From Croceibacterium xixiisoli (lineage in GTDB: Bacteria; Pseudomonadota; Alphaproteobacteria; Sphingomonadales; Sphingomonadaceae): a DNA stretch of 64,000 nt. The notes below the pieces were generated by a model. It was not told where the DNA came from, did no database searches, and saw nothing but the letters and a program-made list of their open reading frames with translations. A program made the position numbers and the translations under genes. The stretch spans positions 1,240,001 to 1,304,000 of the forward strand of contig NZ_WTYJ01000001.1 in assembly GCF_009827305.1 (NCBI RefSeq). Direction: 5' to 3'. Below are positions 60,869-64,000 of the stretch, in pieces. How positions within the stretch are numbered: position 1 is the stretch's first letter; each line of letters starts with the position of its first letter.

Positions 60869-62035
60869 GTGACGAGTGAACACACCGCCGAAGCCGGTGC
60901 AGTCGATGATGCCGTGGAAACGGGCACCCCCCCGGCCAAGCGCAAAAAGATGCGGCTGATATTGCTGGCCGTTCTGCTGCTCGCGATCGTCCTGGGCGGG
61001 ATCTGGTTCTACGGCTACTGGACCACCGGCCGCTTCGTCGAAAGCACCAATGATGCCACGATCCAGGCCGATGCGGTGATCGTCTCGCCCAAGGTCGGCG
61101 GCTATGTCGAGGAAGTGTTCGTCTCCGACAATCAGACGGTCAAGCAGGGCGATCCGCTGTTCCGCATCGATGCGCGCGATTACACCGCCCGCGTGGCGCA
61201 GGCGCAGGCGCAGATCGACGCCGCCCAGGCCACGGCCACCGGCGTCCGCGCGCAGATCGCCGAACAGCAGGCCGCCGTCGCCGCCGCCCGGGCGCAGCTT
61301 GCCTCTTCCGAAAGCGATCTGAAATTCGCCCGCGCCACCGCCGAACGCTATCGCGCGCTCGCCGCGACCGGCGCGGAATCGCGGGAAACCCTGGCCGAAA
61401 AGCAGAGCCAGTTCGAACGCGCCCAGGCCGCCGTCACCGCCCGCCGCGCCGATCTCGCCAGTGCCCAGCGCCGGGTGACCACGCTGCAGGCGCAGGTCGG
61501 TCAGGCGCTGGCCCAGGCCGAGGGTGGGGAGGCGCAGCGCGCCGCCGCCGATGTCGATCTCAATTCCGCGATCATCACCGCCGCCATCGGCGGGCGGATC
61601 GGCAACAAGACCGTGCAGCAGGGCCAGTTCATCCAGCCGGGCACCCGCACCATGTCGATCGTGCCGGTCGAACAGCTCTATATTCAGGCCAATTTCAAGG
61701 AAACCCAGCTCGGCCTGCTCCGCCCGGGGCAGCCGGTGACGATCGAAATCGATGCGCTGCCGGGCGTGGAACTGCAGGGCAAGGTCGAAAGCCTGGCCCC
61801 GGGCACGGGCGCGCAGTTCTCCCTGTTGCCGCCCGAAAACGCTACGGGCAATTTCACCAAGATCGTGCAGCGCGTGCCGGTCCGCATCTCGCTGATCGCC
61901 AATGCCCAGACCCGCGCATTGCTGGTGCCCGGCATGTCGGTCACCGCCTCGGTCGATACCCGCGCCGCCCGTGGCGCGCTGGATGAACTGCGTCAGCAGC
62001 AGCAGGCCCAACCGCAGGTTCAGGCGGCCAACTGA
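60869..62035 (+). CDS. emrA: EmrA-like membrane fusion protein of a multidrug efflux pump
   Basis: This 388-residue HlyD-family protein has one N-terminal helix (about 29-50, LILLAVLLLAIVLGGIWFYGYW), a periplasmic lipoyl/barrel-sandwich half-motif (ATIQADAVIVSPKVGGYVEEVFVSDNQTVKQGDPLFRID), a long coiled-coil hairpin (about 100-215) and the second half (NKTVQQGQFIQPGTRTMSIVPVEQLYIQANFKETQLGLL). It links the MFS pump to an outer-membrane factor. It starts with GTG at 60869 after GAGGG, and its stop overlaps emrB by one base (TGATGG). Confidence 0.93.
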   Translation: MTSEHTAEAGAVDDAVETGTPPAKRKKMRLILLAVLLLAIVLGGIWFYGYWTTGRFVESTNDATIQADAVIVSPKVGGYVEEVFVSDNQTVKQGDPLFRIDARDYTARVAQAQAQIDAAQATATGVRAQIAEQQAAVAAARAQLASSESDLKFARATAERYRALAATGAESRETLAEKQSQFERAQAAVTARRADLASAQRRVTTLQAQVGQALAQAEGGEAQRAAADVDLNSAIITAAIGGRIGNKTVQQGQFIQPGTRTMSIVPVEQLYIQANFKETQLGLLRPGQPVTIEIDALPGVELQGKVESLAPGTGAQFSLLPPENATGNFTKIVQRVPVRISLIANAQTRALLVPGMSVTASVDTRAARGALDELRQQQQAQPQVQAAN

Positions 62036-63621
62036 TGGCCGGCGCGGCTGCTCTGGACGCCGACGCAGCGGGCGCCCCGGCGCCTGCGGCCGGCGGGCGG
62101 CAGAATGCCGATCTGGCTGCCTGGCTGGCGGTCATCGCCGGCACGCTGGGCGCCATGATGGCGACGCTGGATATCTCCATCGTCAATTCCGCTTTGCCGA
62201 CCATCCAGGGCGAAATCGGTGCCACCATGACGGAAGGCACCTGGATCGCCACCAGCTATCTGGTGGCCGAAATCATCATCATTCCGCTCGGCGCCTGGCT
62301 CACCAGCCTGCTCGGGCTGCGCCGTTTCCTGCTGATTGCGGCGGTGCTGTTCACCGGCTTTTCCGTGCTGTGCGGGATTGCCGAAAATCTCACGACCATG
62401 ATCATCGGCCGGGCGGGGCAGGGCTTCACCGGCGGGGCCATGATCCCCACCGCGATGACGATCATCGCCACCCGTCTGCCCCCGCATCAGCAACCGATCG
62501 GCACCGCCCTGTTCGGGGTTACCGCCGTGCTCGGCCCGGTGTTCGGGCCGCTGCTCGGCGGCTGGCTGACGGAGGCTTTCAGCTGGCATTACGCCTTCCT
62601 GATCAATGTGCCGATCTGCGCCCTGCTGGTCGTGATGCTTTACGTTGGCCTGCCCAATGAAAAGGCGCGGCTCGATCGGCTGGGTGAAGCGGACTGGCTC
62701 GGCGTGTTCGGTCTCGCCTTCGGTCTGGGCGCGATGACGGTCGTGCTGGAAGAGGGCAATCGCGAACAATGGTTTGCCTCTGCCCATATCATTCAGCTGA
62801 CCGCGCTCAGCGTCATCGGTTTCGTCATGGTCGGTATTGGTCAGGTGATTTCCGACCGGCCGGTGGTGCGCTTGTCGCTGTTGCTGGATCGGCAATTCGG
62901 CGCGGTCACCATCATGGCGGTGATGCTGGGGGTGGTGCTCTACGGCTCTTCCTACATGATCCCGCAGTTCCTGGCCGCGATTGCCGATTATGATGCGCTG
63001 CAGGCGGGCAAGATCGTCATGATCTCCGGTCTGCCGATGATGGTGCTGATGGTCATGACCCCGCTGCTGATGCGGCTGTTCGACATCCGCGTCGCGGTGA
63101 TCCTGGGCCTGATGCTGCTGGCGATGAGCTGTTATGTCGATACGGCACTGAACGCCGATGCCGTGGGCGCGGACTTCGTTGAATCGCAATTGCTGCGTGG
63201 CGCCGGCACGGTGCTCGCCTTCGTCTTCCTCAACCAGGCGGCGATCTCTTCGGTACCGGTCCAGAATGCCGGGGACGCGGCGGGCCTCTTCAACGCGGCG
63301 CGCAATATCGGTGGCTCGCTGGCGCTGGCGGGCATCGCCACCGTGCAGGATCAGCGGCTGTGGTTCCATTCGCGCCGGATCGAGGAAAGCCTGCCCGCCA
63401 ACAGCGTGGGTGTGCAGGATTACATGGCCGGCATGGCCCAGCAGCTGGGCAGCGCGGAAACCGCCCTGCGCGCGCTGGGCGGCACGATCACGCGCCAGGC
63501 GCTGGTGATGACCTATAACGACATGTTCTGGTTGTTGTTCGTCGGCATTGCCTGTGTCTGCCCGCTGGCCCTGCTGCTGCGCCCGCTGCCCAAAGACATC
63601 TCTGCCGCCCCGATGCATTGA
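62035..63621 (+). CDS. emrB: EmrB/QacA-type MFS multidrug transporter (DHA2, 14 helices)
   Basis: This 528-residue protein has the DHA2 family layout: motif D1 TLDISIVNSALPTIQGEIG in helix 1, GTWIATSYLVAEIIIIPLGAWLTSLLGLRRFLL with motif A, the GxxxGPxxGG antiporter motif C (VLGPVFGPLLGGWLTEAFSWHYAFLINVP) and about 14 helices. It exports hydrophobic toxins by proton antiport, passing them to EmrA and the outer-membrane factor encoded next. About 30 alanine/glycine-rich residues precede the first helix. Confidence 0.94.
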   Translation: MAGAAALDADAAGAPAPAAGGRQNADLAAWLAVIAGTLGAMMATLDISIVNSALPTIQGEIGATMTEGTWIATSYLVAEIIIIPLGAWLTSLLGLRRFLLIAAVLFTGFSVLCGIAENLTTMIIGRAGQGFTGGAMIPTAMTIIATRLPPHQQPIGTALFGVTAVLGPVFGPLLGGWLTEAFSWHYAFLINVPICALLVVMLYVGLPNEKARLDRLGEADWLGVFGLAFGLGAMTVVLEEGNREQWFASAHIIQLTALSVIGFVMVGIGQVISDRPVVRLSLLLDRQFGAVTIMAVMLGVVLYGSSYMIPQFLAAIADYDALQAGKIVMISGLPMMVLMVMTPLLMRLFDIRVAVILGLMLLAMSCYVDTALNADAVGADFVESQLLRGAGTVLAFVFLNQAAISSVPVQNAGDAAGLFNAARNIGGSLALAGIATVQDQRLWFHSRRIEESLPANSVGVQDYMAGMAQQLGSAETALRALGGTITRQALVMTYNDMFWLLFVGIACVCPLALLLRPLPKDISAAPMH

Positions 63622-63628
63622 GAAAACC

Positions 63629-64000
63629 ATGCGTAACACACTGATCATCCCTGCCATCCTGCTGCCCCCCATCCTGCTGCCCCCCATCCTGCTGCTGGGC
63701 GCCTGCACCGTCGGTCCCGATTACGCCGGCCCGCCCGAACTCGCCGGTGCGGCCGCGCCGGGCGCAGGCTTCGTGCGCAATGGCGGGGATTTCGCCACCG
63801 CCACGCCGCAACTGGCCGATTGGTGGACCGTGCTGAACGATCCGGTGCTCAACCAGCTGGAACAGCGCGCCCTGGCCGGCAGCCCCGATCTCGCCGTGGC
63901 CCTGGCGCGGTTGAACCAGGCGCGCGCTGCGCTGCAGCTGGAAAAGCTGGAAGAAATGCCGCAGCTTGGCGCCATCGGCACTGCTGCGCATATTCGCCTG
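63629..64000 (+). CDS. NodT-family outer-membrane efflux lipoprotein, 3' partial
   Basis: The frame opens with ATG 63629 and is still open at the window's end (124 codons). It has a lipoprotein signal with lipobox LGAC, then the conserved TVGPDY and a DWWTVLNDPVLNQLEQRALAGSPDL block typical of TolC-like RND/MFS outer-membrane factors (NodT/OprM type). It is the third component of the emrA-emrB pump. The signal peptide contains a repeated ILLPP-ILLPP-ILLL, from a 15-bp DNA repeat. It begins seven bases after emrB. Confidence 0.9.
   Translation, partial: MRNTLIIPAILLPPILLPPILLLGACTVGPDYAGPPELAGAAAPGAGFVRNGGDFATATPQLADWWTVLNDPVLNQLEQRALAGSPDLAVALARLNQARAALQLEKLEEMPQLGAIGTAAHIRL

Noticed and set aside
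1-64000. CRISPR arrays, rRNA or tRNA genes
   Set aside because: No regularly spaced short repeats, rRNA-like segments or tRNA cloverleaf sequences were noticed on either strand. A covariance-model scan would be needed to exclude small RNAs fully.

Overview
The window is a high-GC stretch of an alphaproteobacterial chromosome, most likely from a member of the Sphingomonadales (Sphingomonadaceae). This rests on three TonB-dependent receptors with sphingomonad-like neighbours, the hisG-hisD-nusB-thiL gene order with short-form HisG, AcnB, FecR/ECF-sigma control of a receptor, and several dispersed palindromic repeats of the kind common in alphaproteobacteria. Species cannot be read from the sequence. 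Coding density is high, and most long opposite-strand open frames are shadows of real genes.

Layout. 1-1322: a 5'-truncated membrane fatty-acid desaturase-like gene and a small membrane protein. 1323-6236: an accessory island. It holds a lower-GC stand-alone reverse transcriptase preceded by a GC-rich, hairpin-rich leader with a possible promoter, then a decayed second copy of the small membrane protein gene, an unrecognised lipoprotein and a defective IS66-family element. 6276-9517: VOC protein, secreted protein, a BKACE-family enzyme and a thioesterase. 9572-12970 (minus strand): hisG-hisD-nusB-thiL. 13012-16490: DUF2332, a DUF1593 nucleoside-hydrolase-like secreted protein, and a GST. 16581-20583 (minus strand): a mosaic region with a 652-residue protein ending in a lysozyme-like domain, followed by several small secreted or lipoprotein genes. 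21024-24360: hybrid histidine kinase, acetyltransferase and an antitoxin-like small gene. 24432-28407: ECF sigma, FecR and STN-bearing TonB receptor. 28518-29303: M23 peptidase.

29445-40527 is a ten-gene polysaccharide operon, with ATGA/GTGA overlaps joining nearly every gene. It encodes an HpcH/HpaI aldolase, an IMPase-family phosphatase, an SLBB export protein, a chain-length/export co-protein, a GtrB-like GT2, a GT87-like membrane glycosyltransferase, a nucleotide-sugar epimerase, a ThDP enzyme, a GtrA-like flippase and a zinc-finger methyltransferase. A terminator follows it. I read it as one pathway that makes an unusual sugar, loads it on a polyprenyl carrier, flips it, transfers it in the periplasm and exports the glycan.

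40696-50313: TonB receptor, outer-membrane barrel protein, acnB, trmL/psd, a YihY-family membrane protein and a lipoprotein. 50338-50836 is repeat-rich. 50846-54430: rfbF-rfbG (CDP-4-keto-6-deoxyglucose synthesis) divergent from a GT-C glycosyltransferase. 54526-60310: secreted protein, GST, siderophore receptor, UPF0178 protein bracketed by two copies of a 44-bp palindrome, and an alginate-export-type porin. 60343-64000: marR divergent from an emrA-emrB-outer-membrane-factor efflux operon, with a clear operator-like palindrome between them; the last gene runs off the window.

The two places most likely to hold undescribed biology are the reverse-transcriptase cassette (about 1369-3085) and the lysozyme-like fusion with its coupled secreted partner (about 16581-20583). 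The polysaccharide operon is third.
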